Assembly: GCA_031400505.1 (NCBI GenBank)
Contig: JANNPZ010000032.1
Coordinates: 1 to 64,000 of the forward strand
Direction: 5' to 3'
Origin: JAIYDJ01 sp031400505
GTDB taxonomy: Bacteria > Pseudomonadota > Alphaproteobacteria > Rhodobacterales > Rhodobacteraceae
Length of the DNA: 64,000 nt
Every line of letters begins with the position of its first letter. The stretch's first letter is position 1. The position numbers and the translations under genes were made by a program. Below the pieces are notes generated by a model. It was not told the DNA's origin, searched no databases, and was given only the letters and a program-made list of their open reading frames with translations. Below, in pieces: positions 50,288 to 58,343 of the stretch.

Positions 50288-51148
50288 ATGACGCCAGATT
50301 TCGATGACCGCAAACGGCAGGCGGCTGGATGGTTCCGCACCCTGCGCGACCGGATCGTGGCGCCTTTCGAGGCGCTGGAAGATGCCAACGGGACGGGCAC
50401 GGCAGGGCGGTTCGACGTCAGCCCGACCAGCCGCGCGGATGGTGGTGGCGGATTGATGAGTGTGATGCGCGGCGGCCGGGTGTTCGAAAAGGTCGGCGTG
50501 AACGTCTCGGAAGTACATGGCACGCTGGGGGAAAGGGCACAAAAGGCGATGGCCGCGCGCGGGGTGCCGGGCATGGCCGACGATCCGCGCTTTTGGGCCA
50601 GCGGGATCAGTCTGGTGGCACACATGGTCAACCCGCATTGCCCCGCCGTGCACATGAACACGCGGATGTTCTGGACCCCGCATGCCTGGTGGTTCGGCGG
50701 CGGGGCCGATCTGAACCCCTGCATCGAGTACCCCGAGGATACGGCGCATTTCCATGCCGGGATGCAGGCGGCCTGTGACCTGCATGGCGCTGATCTTTAT
50801 GGGAAATACAAGGCCTGGGCGGATGAGTATTTTTTCATCCCGCATCGGGGCCGCGCGCGTGGGGTGGGCGGTATCTTTTACGACGACCGCAATTCGGGCG
50901 ACTGGGAGGCAGACTTTGCCCTGACCCGCGATGTGGGGGCGGCGTTTTTGCCGGCTTTCGTGCCGCTGGTTGAACGGCGGATCGACATGCCTTGGACCGA
51001 CGCCGACCGAGAGACGCAGTTGATCCATCGCGGGCTCTATGCCGAATATAACCTCGTCTATGACCGGGGCACCAAATTCGGGCTGGAAACCGGGCATGAT
51101 GCGAACGCCGTTTTGATGAGCCTGCCGCCGATTGCCAAATGGACCTAG
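50288..51148 (+). CDS. hemF: Oxygen-dependent coproporphyrinogen III oxidase
   Basis: 286 aa. RADGGGGLMSVMRGGRVFEK, VHMNTRMF, WWFGGGADLNP and GVGGIFYDD are HemF signatures. It oxidatively decarboxylates coproporphyrinogen III using O2, and is the aerobic counterpart of hemN at 34037. Its last 10 nt overlap cobS. Confidence 0.96.
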   Translation: MTPDFDDRKRQAAGWFRTLRDRIVAPFEALEDANGTGTAGRFDVSPTSRADGGGGLMSVMRGGRVFEKVGVNVSEVHGTLGERAQKAMAARGVPGMADDPRFWASGISLVAHMVNPHCPAVHMNTRMFWTPHAWWFGGGADLNPCIEYPEDTAHFHAGMQAACDLHGADLYGKYKAWADEYFFIPHRGRARGVGGIFYDDRNSGDWEADFALTRDVGAAFLPAFVPLVERRIDMPWTDADRETQLIHRGLYAEYNLVYDRGTKFGLETGHDANAVLMSLPPIAKWT

Positions 51149-51912
51149 GCCGCTGGATCAGGTCAGAATGGCCGGTTTTCCTGCTGGCCGTGCAGTTCAT
51201 GACCCGGTTGCCCGTCACCGTCGATTTCACCCCCGAACGGCTGGAGGCAACGCCGCGCTGGTATCCGGCGGTCGGGGTGCTGGTGGGTGCGATGGTCGCG
51301 GTGATCTGGTGGGGGGCCTCGCTGCTGTTCCCGCCGGAGATTGCGGCGCTGATCAGCACGGTGGCGTCAGTGCTGATTACCGGCGCGTTTCACGAAGACG
51401 GGTTTGCCGATGCCTGTGACGGGCTGGGCGGCGGTCGGACGCCCGAGCGCGCGCTGGAAATCATGCGCGACAGTCGGTTGGGGACCTATGGCACGCTGGG
51501 GCTTGGGTTGATGGTGGGGGGCAAGATCGCGGTGCTGGCGGCCCTTCCGCCTGCCGTGGTGCCGGTAATGTTGGTGGCGGGGCATGCGGCCAGCCGCGCC
51601 TCGGCAGTGTGGATCATCGCCTCGTCAAGCTATCTGCGCGACCATGGCACGGGAAGGCCGGTGGCGGGGGGGATCGATGCGCAGGGCCTTGCGGTGATCG
51701 GGTGGACCCTTGTTGCGGTGGTGCTCGCAGTGGTGTGGGTGGTGCCGGTTTGGGCTGCCATGGCCGGCGTTGCGGGGCTGGTGGCCGGGCACTACGCGAT
51801 GCGGCGGCGGTTCGAGGCGCGCCTTGGCGGCTATACCGGCGATTGTCTGGGGGCGGTGCAGCAGTGCAGCGAGATCGGGTTTCTGCTGGGTGTGCTGGCG
51901 GTGATCGGGTGA
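51139..51912 (+). CDS. cobS: Adenosylcobinamide-GDP ribazoletransferase (cobalamin synthase)
   Basis: 257 aa membrane protein. FMTRLPV near the start, the HEDGFADACDGLGGG motif and RDSRLGTYGTLGL are CobS hallmarks. It joins adenosyl-GDP-cobinamide and alpha-ribazole in the last steps of B12 synthesis. Other cob genes are not in the window. It starts inside hemF and overlaps the LysE-family gene by 4 nt. Confidence 0.95.
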   Translation: MDLGRWIRSEWPVFLLAVQFMTRLPVTVDFTPERLEATPRWYPAVGVLVGAMVAVIWWGASLLFPPEIAALISTVASVLITGAFHEDGFADACDGLGGGRTPERALEIMRDSRLGTYGTLGLGLMVGGKIAVLAALPPAVVPVMLVAGHAASRASAVWIIASSSYLRDHGTGRPVAGGIDAQGLAVIGWTLVAVVLAVVWVVPVWAAMAGVAGLVAGHYAMRRRFEARLGGYTGDCLGAVQQCSEIGFLLGVLAVIG

Positions 51913-52520
51913 TCGGTGCAGCGGAACTTGGCGGATTTGCCCTGACGTCCTTGCTGATCGAACTGACGCCGGGGCCGAACATGATGTATCTGGCACTGTT
52001 GTCGGCAAGTGAGGGCAGGCGCGCGGGCTATGCGGCGGTGGCCGGCGTGGCCTTCGGGCTCGCGACGATCGGTGCTGCGGCGGCATTGGGAGTGTCAGAG
52101 TTTATTCTGGCAACGCCGACAGTCTATCAGGCGGTGCGTTGGGCAGGGGTGGCGTATCTTTTGTGGCTCGCGTGGGACGGCTGGCGGGGGGCGGGCAGTG
52201 CCGATGATGCAGCAGCGCCCGGATCGACAGCGGGCGTGTACTTTCGAAGGGGTCTGATCACCAACCTGCTGAACCCTAAGGCGGCGATGTTCTATGTCAC
52301 TGTTCTGCCAGGGTTTCTGCCCAAGGCCGCAACGGCGCTGGATGCCATCACCCTGTCGGCGGTTTATGTCGCGGTGGCGACGCTGATCCATGCCGGGATT
52401 GTCACGGCGGCCGGGTTCGCACAGCGGTTCTTGCAGGATGACGCCCGTGCGCAGCAGGTGCGTCGGGGTCTTGCCTTGGGGCTGGTGGGCGTCGCCGTCT
52501 GGGTTGTGATCAAGACCTGA
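51909..52520 (+). CDS. LysE/RhtB-family exporter
   Basis: 203 aa, about six helices. LIELTPGPNMMYLALLSAS and GLITNLLNPKAAMFYVTVLP are family motifs. Members export amino acids or related small molecules; substrate unknown. The start is a GTG at 51909 overlapping the cobS stop, giving a normal family length. Confidence 0.85.
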   Translation: MIGAAELGGFALTSLLIELTPGPNMMYLALLSASEGRRAGYAAVAGVAFGLATIGAAAALGVSEFILATPTVYQAVRWAGVAYLLWLAWDGWRGAGSADDAAAPGSTAGVYFRRGLITNLLNPKAAMFYVTVLPGFLPKAATALDAITLSAVYVAVATLIHAGIVTAAGFAQRFLQDDARAQQVRRGLALGLVGVAVWVVIKT

Positions 52521-52533
52521 CCGGCGGCGCGGT

Positions 52534-53424
52534 TCATCCGACCTGCAGCAACAGCCCGACACCCGCCATCAGAACGGCCATGCCGATCACCTGACGCAAG
52601 GTCGCGCGTTGGCCGAACACCACATGCGCCACGATCTGGGCGAACAGCACCTCGATCAAGGCTACGGTACGCACATTGGCCGCCGTGGTCAGCGAAAAGC
52701 CTACGAACCAAAGCTGCGAGGCAAGCGCCCCCAGAAACCCCGTCCCCAGCGAGGCGCGCCACACCCCAAGGCAGGCCCGGATCGCAGCCCGGTCAAACAG
52801 CGCCATCCACAGCCCCAAAGCCGCAGTTTGCAACGCCAGCCCCAGTACCAATGCCGTGCTAGCCCGGATCAGGAAACCACCCTCGGGCAGGCCAACAATC
52901 CCGCCGCGAAACCCGATGGCCGCAACCCCAAACAGCGCGCCCGCCGCAAGACCCATCCAGGCCGGCGCGCCGATCTGCGCCATTTGCCCCGCAAGCCCCG
53001 GTTTCAGCGTCATCACCAGCACCCCTGCTGTGGCGAGTGCAATGGCCCCAAGTGCGGCCAGGCTAAGCGGTTCGGCCAGCATGGCGGCTGCAAAGACCGC
53101 CACCAACATCGGTTCGGTCTTGATCCAGGCGGTGGTGATGGCAAACCCTGACCCCGCCATCGCGCGCAGCATCAAAGCCGTCGCCGCGATCTGTGCCATG
53201 GCCCCGACCGCAATAAACCCCGCCGCGCGCCACGGGATGGGCGGCGGGCTTTCCCCCGTCAGCCAAACCGCCATTGCCAGAAACACGGCGGCAAACGGCA
53301 GGCCGAACAGAAACCGCACCTGCGTCGCCCCCAGCGTGCCTATCCGCGCGGTCAGCGAGGATTGCGCGGCATTGCGGGCCGTCTGGGTGGCCGCCGCCGC
53401 CAGTGTCGCCCACAGCCACAGCAT
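52534..53424 (-). CDS. EamA/DMT-family transporter
   Basis: 296 aa with about ten helices in two repeated EamA units (second ends FAQIVAHVVFGQRATLRQVIG). Members carry metabolites or drugs out of or into the cell; substrate unknown. It starts 3 nt after the hemE stop on the same strand, so it is probably cotranscribed with hemE. Confidence 0.85.
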   Translation of the reverse strand: MLWLWATLAAAATQTARNAAQSSLTARIGTLGATQVRFLFGLPFAAVFLAMAVWLTGESPPPIPWRAAGFIAVGAMAQIAATALMLRAMAGSGFAITTAWIKTEPMLVAVFAAAMLAEPLSLAALGAIALATAGVLVMTLKPGLAGQMAQIGAPAWMGLAAGALFGVAAIGFRGGIVGLPEGGFLIRASTALVLGLALQTAALGLWMALFDRAAIRACLGVWRASLGTGFLGALASQLWFVGFSLTTAANVRTVALIEVLFAQIVAHVVFGQRATLRQVIGMAVLMAGVGLLLQVG

Positions 53425-53427
53425 GGG

Positions 53428-54462
53428 TTAGCCGCCCCGCACCACGTCGATCATCCGCTGCACGTTGTCGGGATTGCCGTCGGGCGTGATGCCATGGCCG
53501 AGGTTAAAGATATGCGGGCCGCCTGAAAACGCCTTGACCACCCGCCGCGTCGCCTCGTCCAGCGCGGTGCCGCCATGAACCATATGTTCGGGCGCCAAGT
53601 TGCCCTGAACGCAGCCCGAGATCTGGACATGCTCGGCGGCCCATTCCGGCGTCACCGAGTTATCAAGCGCCACGCAATCCGCCCCGGTGGCTGCGGCAAA
53701 GCCGACATAGCCCATGCCCGCCTCGCGCGGGAAAGCGATGATCGGAAGGTCAGGGTGGCGGGATTTCAGCGCGGCAATGATCTGGGCGGCGGGCTTGACG
53801 GCGAAATCGGTGAAATCCTGGCCTTTGAGGCTGCCTGCCCAGCTGTCGAACAGCTTTACCACCTCGGCCCCCGCCTGCACCTGCATCGAGAGATACTCGA
53901 TGGTGCTTTCGGTGATCACGTCGATCAGCGCGCTGAACGCCGCGCGGTCCTCCGCTTTCAACGCATGTGCCGCCCCCTGATCCTTGGACCCGCGCCCGGC
54001 GATCATGTAGGTGGCCACGGTCCAGGGCGCGCCGGCAAAGCCGATCAACGTCGTCTCAACCGGCAATTCGCGGCGCAGGATGCGCAGGGTTTCGTAGATC
54101 GGCGCAAGGGTTTCGTGGATATCGCCCTTTGGTTTCAACGCCTTGACGCCATCCATCGTGGTGATGGTCGAAAGCCGCGGGCCTTCGCCGGTCTCGAACC
54201 ACAGGTCCGCCCCAAGGGCCTGCGGCAACAGCAGGATATCGGCAAACACGATGGCCGCGTCAAAGCCAAAGCGGCGGATCGGTTGCAGCGTCACCTCGGC
54301 GGCCAATTCCGAATTGTAGCACAGCGACAAGAAATCCCCCGCTTGCGCCCGCGTCGCGCGATATTCGGGAAGAAACCGCCCGGCCTGCCGCATCATCCAG
54401 ATCGGCGGGGTGGGCAGGGTTTCGCCGGACAGGGCGCGCAGGATGGTCTTGTTGGCGGTCAT
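53428..54462 (-). CDS. hemE: Uroporphyrinogen decarboxylase
   Basis: 344 aa. PPIWMMRQAGRFLPEYRA near the N-terminus is the signature, and CYNSELAAEVTLQPIRRFGFD follows. It converts uroporphyrinogen III to coproporphyrinogen III, the substrate of HemF and HemN. Start supported by GGAGGCCCCG. Divergent from hemC with a 106-bp gap. Confidence 0.97.
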   Translation of the reverse strand: MTANKTILRALSGETLPTPPIWMMRQAGRFLPEYRATRAQAGDFLSLCYNSELAAEVTLQPIRRFGFDAAIVFADILLLPQALGADLWFETGEGPRLSTITTMDGVKALKPKGDIHETLAPIYETLRILRRELPVETTLIGFAGAPWTVATYMIAGRGSKDQGAAHALKAEDRAAFSALIDVITESTIEYLSMQVQAGAEVVKLFDSWAGSLKGQDFTDFAVKPAAQIIAALKSRHPDLPIIAFPREAGMGYVGFAAATGADCVALDNSVTPEWAAEHVQISGCVQGNLAPEHMVHGGTALDEATRRVVKAFSGGPHIFNLGHGITPDGNPDNVQRMIDVVRGG

Positions 54463-54568
54463 CGGGGCCTCCGGCAGGGTTCGCGTCTTACGTTCCCTGT
54501 CGGGCGTGGCTTGTCAAGGCGACGGCGGTTTGGCAGGAAGTGTCAGGATGCAGTGACAGGATAGTGCG

Positions 54569-55507
54569 ATGACCTTGCCGACCCCCGACGCCCCCCTGCG
54601 GATCGGCACGCGCGGCTCGCCCTTGGCGCTGTGGCAGGCGCATGAGGTGCGTCGTTGCCTGATGGCGGCGCATCATCTGCCCGAGGCGGCCTTTGTCATC
54701 GTTGTGATCAAGGTGATGGGCGATCAGATCCTTGACCGCGCTTTGAAGGACATCGGCGGCAAGGGGTTGTTCACGCGCGAGATCGAAGACGCCCTTGCGG
54801 CGGATGAGATCGACGTTGCGGTGCATTCGATGAAGGACATGCCGACGATGCAACCGGCGGGGTTGGTCCTGGACTGCTACCTTGCGCGCGAGGATGTGCG
54901 CGATGCCTTCGTGTCGCCGGGGGTGGCGGGGCTGGCCGATTTGCCGCAAGGCGCGGTGGTGGGGTCGTCGTCTTTGCGGAGGCGGGCGCAACTGGCGCAT
55001 CGGCGACCGGATCTGCATCTGGTAGAGTTTCGCGGCAATGTTCAAACCCGGATGAAGAAACTGGAGGAAGGCGTTGCGGTGGCTACGTTTCTGGCGATGG
55101 CGGGGCTGAACCGGCTGGGGATGGCGCATATGGCGCGAGGCGCGATTGCCCCCGAAGAGATGTTACCTGCCGTGGCGCAAGGGGCAATCGGGATCGAAAG
55201 GCGCAGCGCGGATAGACGTGTAGCAGGTCTGCTGGAGGCGATCCATGATGGCCCGACGGGGCAGCGGCTGGCGGCAGAGCGGGGATTTCTGGCACGGCTT
55301 GACGGGTCGTGCGAAACGCCGATTGCCGGGCTTGCGGTGCTGGAGGGGGCTGCATTGTGGCTGCGCGGCGAGGTGTTGCGCCCGGATGGGTCAGAGGTGA
55401 TCACCGGCGATCTGCGCGGGCCGGTGGCGGATGGGGCGGCGATGGGGCAGGCGCTGGCCGATCAGCTGCTGGCGCAAGTGCCGCCGGGGTTCTTCAGCTG
55501 GCGCTAG
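54569..55507 (+). CDS. hemC: Porphobilinogen deaminase (hydroxymethylbilane synthase)
   Basis: 312 aa. RIGTRGSPLALWQAHEV at the start, VHSMKDMPT, and the dipyrromethane cofactor Cys248 in LDGSCETPIAG. It condenses four porphobilinogens to hydroxymethylbilane. The 3' end overlaps the opposing FAD-oxidase gene by 14 nt. hemD is not adjacent. Confidence 0.97.
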   Translation: MTLPTPDAPLRIGTRGSPLALWQAHEVRRCLMAAHHLPEAAFVIVVIKVMGDQILDRALKDIGGKGLFTREIEDALAADEIDVAVHSMKDMPTMQPAGLVLDCYLAREDVRDAFVSPGVAGLADLPQGAVVGSSSLRRRAQLAHRRPDLHLVEFRGNVQTRMKKLEEGVAVATFLAMAGLNRLGMAHMARGAIAPEEMLPAVAQGAIGIERRSADRRVAGLLEAIHDGPTGQRLAAERGFLARLDGSCETPIAGLAVLEGAALWLRGEVLRPDGSEVITGDLRGPVADGAAMGQALADQLLAQVPPGFFSWR

Positions 55508-56912
55508 GCGGGATCACCTTGCCGGGGTTCAGCAGGTTGCCGGGGTCAAGCGCTGCCTTCAGGCTACGCATCACGGCCAGTGCCACCGGGTCCTTGCGTC
55601 GCGCCATCGACGGCAGTTTCGACAGGCCGACGCCGTGTTCGGCGCTGAACGTGCCGCCCAAGGTTTGAACCTCGTCTTCGATGGCTGCGATGACGGCGTC
55701 TTGCAAGACCGGGTCGTCGCGGGTCGGAAACACCGTGAAATGCAGGTTGCCGTCGCCCAGATGCCCCACGGTCAGCGTGTCAGACCCTGCATCAAGCGCC
55801 GGCAGCCGGGCATGGATCGCGTCCAGAAACGCTGCGACCCGTTCCAGCGGTAGGGCGACATCGGTGTCGATGGCGGGTTTGCGGTGATAGGTGATTTCCG
55901 CCGCCAGTTCGCGGACATGCCACATCGAACGGCGCTGTTGTTCGGTTTGGGCAACTGTTGCCTCAATGACCGCGCCATCTGCCATCATCTCGGCCAGCGT
56001 TTGTTGCAAAAGATCAACCAGCGGCACAGCCCCATCTGGGCCGGGGGTGGCATCGCGCGGGGCGGTGGTGGCAATCTCGACCAGGATGTTGACGCCGTGG
56101 CGGGTGGCGAAGGGCTGCCGGATGTCGGGGCGCGCCTCGGCCAGACGACGCATGTAGGTGTCTGGCATGAATTCGAACGCCTCTACCCGCCCACCCGTCG
56201 TCTGTTGCAACCGGTTCAGCAGGGTCAGCGCATCGGGCAGGTTGCGGGTGGCCAGCATTGCCGTGGCATGGGCCAAGGGGGCAGGCACCAGCTTCATCAC
56301 CGCCGCAGTGATGATGCCAAGCGTGCCTTCCGCCCCGATGAAAAGGTCTTTCAGATCATAGCCCGAATTGTCCTTGTGCAGTTCCGACATCAGGTTCAGG
56401 ACGCGTCCGTCCGCCAGCACCACCTCGATCCCCAGACACAGACCGCGGGTCGAGCCATAGCGCAGCACGTTCGACCCACCCGCATTGGTGGACAAAACCC
56501 CGCCGATCATCGCCGAGCCGCGCGCGCCGAACCATAGCGGAAAATACAGCCCCTGCGCCTCGGCGGCGTCATGCAGATGCGACAGGATCACGCCGGCCTC
56601 GACCACCGCGACCCTTGCATCGGCGCGCAACGCGCGAATGCGGTTCAGCCGTTCGACTGACACCATCAACCCGCCCTCGGTCATCGCCCCGCCCACAATG
56701 CCGGTCAGACCGGACACTGCGACCACAGGAACGCCGTGACGGGCGGCGACTTGCACCACTTGTGCCACCTGCGCCGTATCGGCAGGCCGCGCCACTGCGC
56801 AGGGGTTCGACGTATAGTGCTGCGACCAGTCGGGGCGATACCGGGCCAGCGCGTCGCCGGTAAGCACATGGTCGGCCCCAAGGGCGGCGGTCAGGTCGGC
56901 GATCAGGGTCAT
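55494..56912 (-). CDS. FAD-linked oxidase, GlcD / D-lactate dehydrogenase type
   Basis: 472 aa. FAD-binding PCMH domain (PVVAVSGLTGIVGGAM; GGVLSTNAGGSNVLRYGSTR; IGAEGTLGIITAAVMKLVP), then an FAD-oxidase C-terminal domain with HLGDGNLHFTV and EHGVGLSKL. It oxidises a 2-hydroxy acid such as glycolate, D-lactate or 2-hydroxyglutarate; no glcE or glcF partner is nearby, so a single-subunit D-2-hydroxy-acid dehydrogenase is likelier. Confidence 0.87.
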   Translation of the reverse strand: MTLIADLTAALGADHVLTGDALARYRPDWSQHYTSNPCAVARPADTAQVAQVVQVAARHGVPVVAVSGLTGIVGGAMTEGGLMVSVERLNRIRALRADARVAVVEAGVILSHLHDAAEAQGLYFPLWFGARGSAMIGGVLSTNAGGSNVLRYGSTRGLCLGIEVVLADGRVLNLMSELHKDNSGYDLKDLFIGAEGTLGIITAAVMKLVPAPLAHATAMLATRNLPDALTLLNRLQQTTGGRVEAFEFMPDTYMRRLAEARPDIRQPFATRHGVNILVEIATTAPRDATPGPDGAVPLVDLLQQTLAEMMADGAVIEATVAQTEQQRRSMWHVRELAAEITYHRKPAIDTDVALPLERVAAFLDAIHARLPALDAGSDTLTVGHLGDGNLHFTVFPTRDDPVLQDAVIAAIEDEVQTLGGTFSAEHGVGLSKLPSMARRKDPVALAVMRSLKAALDPGNLLNPGKVIPPSAS

Positions 56913-56971
56913 GGCTCACGCTCCGGCATTTGCAAAGTGATCGGTCGCCTTGCTGCCAAGTGCAAGGGGGA

Positions 56972-57601
56972 TCAGTCGGGTATGCGGTCCAACAGCGCCA
57001 GAACCTTCGGCCCGATGCCCTGCACGATCAGGGCGACGCCCGCTGCACTGGGGTGGATGCCATCGGGTTGCATGGTATCGGCGGCAAAGCCCCCTGCCGA
57101 GGGGTTCATCAGCGGCGCAAAGAAATTCATTTCCAGATCAACGCCATAAGTGGCCGCAAGCTCGGGGTACATCGCATCGAAAGCCGCCTTGAAGTCGGGG
57201 CCGTAGTTGCCCGGCGCGCGCAGGCCGACCAGCAGCACCGGCAGGTCGCGCGCATCGGCGGTGGCAAGGATCTTGTCAAGGTTTGCGCGGCTCTTGGCCG
57301 GATCAATGCCGCGCAGCAGATCGTTGCCGCCCAGATTGACGATCATTGCGTCAACCTCGGGCGTCAGGGACCAGTCCAGTCGCGACACGCCGCCCGAAGT
57401 GGTGTCGCCCGACACTCCGGCGTTTATCACCTCGACATCCGCCCCCTGTGCCGTCAGCCAGTTCTGCAACTGCGGCACAAACCCCTGCTCTTGTGGCAGC
57501 CCATAGCCCTGGGTCAGACTGTCGCCGAGGGCCAGAACGGTTTTGGTCTGCGCCATCACCGGAACGTCGAACAAAAGCAGTGCAAATGCGGCGTTGCGCA
57601 T
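56972..57601 (-). CDS. tesA: GDSL-type lysophospholipase/arylesterase TesA
   Basis: 209 aa. Short signal peptide (MRNAAFALLLFDVPVMAQ), then ALGDSLTQGYGL with nucleophile S28, the oxyanion GGND block (VNLGGNDLLRG) and the catalytic DGIHPSAAG. TesA is a periplasmic esterase/thioesterase. It is divergent from ybbA with a 61-bp gap; an upstream in-frame ATG at 57664 overlaps the ybbA start but would spoil the signal peptide. The tesA-ybbAP grouping is widely conserved. Confidence 0.9.
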   Translation of the reverse strand: MRNAAFALLLFDVPVMAQTKTVLALGDSLTQGYGLPQEQGFVPQLQNWLTAQGADVEVINAGVSGDTTSGGVSRLDWSLTPEVDAMIVNLGGNDLLRGIDPAKSRANLDKILATADARDLPVLLVGLRAPGNYGPDFKAAFDAMYPELAATYGVDLEMNFFAPLMNPSAGGFAADTMQPDGIHPSAAGVALIVQGIGPKVLALLDRIPD

Positions 57602-57662
57602 TGCGCGCAGTGCGCCATATGGGAAGTTAAGGGCAAGGCCAACAGTTTTCGCGGCAGGACTC

Positions 57663-58343
57663 ATGGAACAGGTGCTTTCACTGAACGGCGTCGGGTTGAC
57701 GCTGGCGGGCAACGCGGGCCCGGTTGAAATATTGCGAGCGATCTCGTTGACCGTGCAGGCGGGCGAGACTGTGGGGCTGGTGGGGCCGTCCGGATCGGGG
57801 AAATCCTCACTGTTGATGCTGATGGGCGGGCTGGAGCGGGCAACTACAGGGCAGGTGATGGCATTGGGGCGGGACCTATCTGCGATGCATGAAGACGGCC
57901 TTGCACGGTTCCGCCAGCAGAATATGGGGGTGGTATTTCAAAGCTTCCATCTTATTCCGACGATGACCGCTCACGAAAACGTGGCGCTGCCGTTGGAACT
58001 GGCGGGCGTGCAGGACGCATTCGCGCGTGCAGAGGCGGAATTGCAAGCGGTAGGTCTTGGTGCGCGGATGGATCATTACCCCAGCCAGTTGTCGGGGGGC
58101 GAGCAGCAGCGCGTGGCATTGGCCCGCGCGGTGGTGCCGCGACCGGCGATTTTGCTGGCGGACGAACCGACCGGCAATCTGGACGGCGCGAATGGTGCTG
58201 CGATCATGGAGTTGATGTTCGGCCTGCGCGACCGGCACGGGGCGACGCTGATCATGGTGACGCATGCGCCGGAACTGGCGGCGCGGTGCAGCCGGGTGGT
58301 GCGGCTGGCAGACGGCCGGATCGTGGGCGAGGGGCAGGCATGA
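57663..58343 (+). CDS. ybbA: ABC transporter ATPase YbbA
   Basis: 226 aa LolD/MacB-type ATPase: Walker A GPSGSGKSS (41-49), signature LSGGEQQRVALARAV from 143, and LLADEPTGNLD. It pairs with the large permease encoded next and overlaps it by 4 nt. YbbAP is thought to act on envelope lipids or in hydrophobic compound export together with TesA. Confidence 0.92.
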   Translation: MEQVLSLNGVGLTLAGNAGPVEILRAISLTVQAGETVGLVGPSGSGKSSLLMLMGGLERATTGQVMALGRDLSAMHEDGLARFRQQNMGVVFQSFHLIPTMTAHENVALPLELAGVQDAFARAEAELQAVGLGARMDHYPSQLSGGEQQRVALARAVVPRPAILLADEPTGNLDGANGAAIMELMFGLRDRHGATLIMVTHAPELAARCSRVVRLADGRIVGEGQA

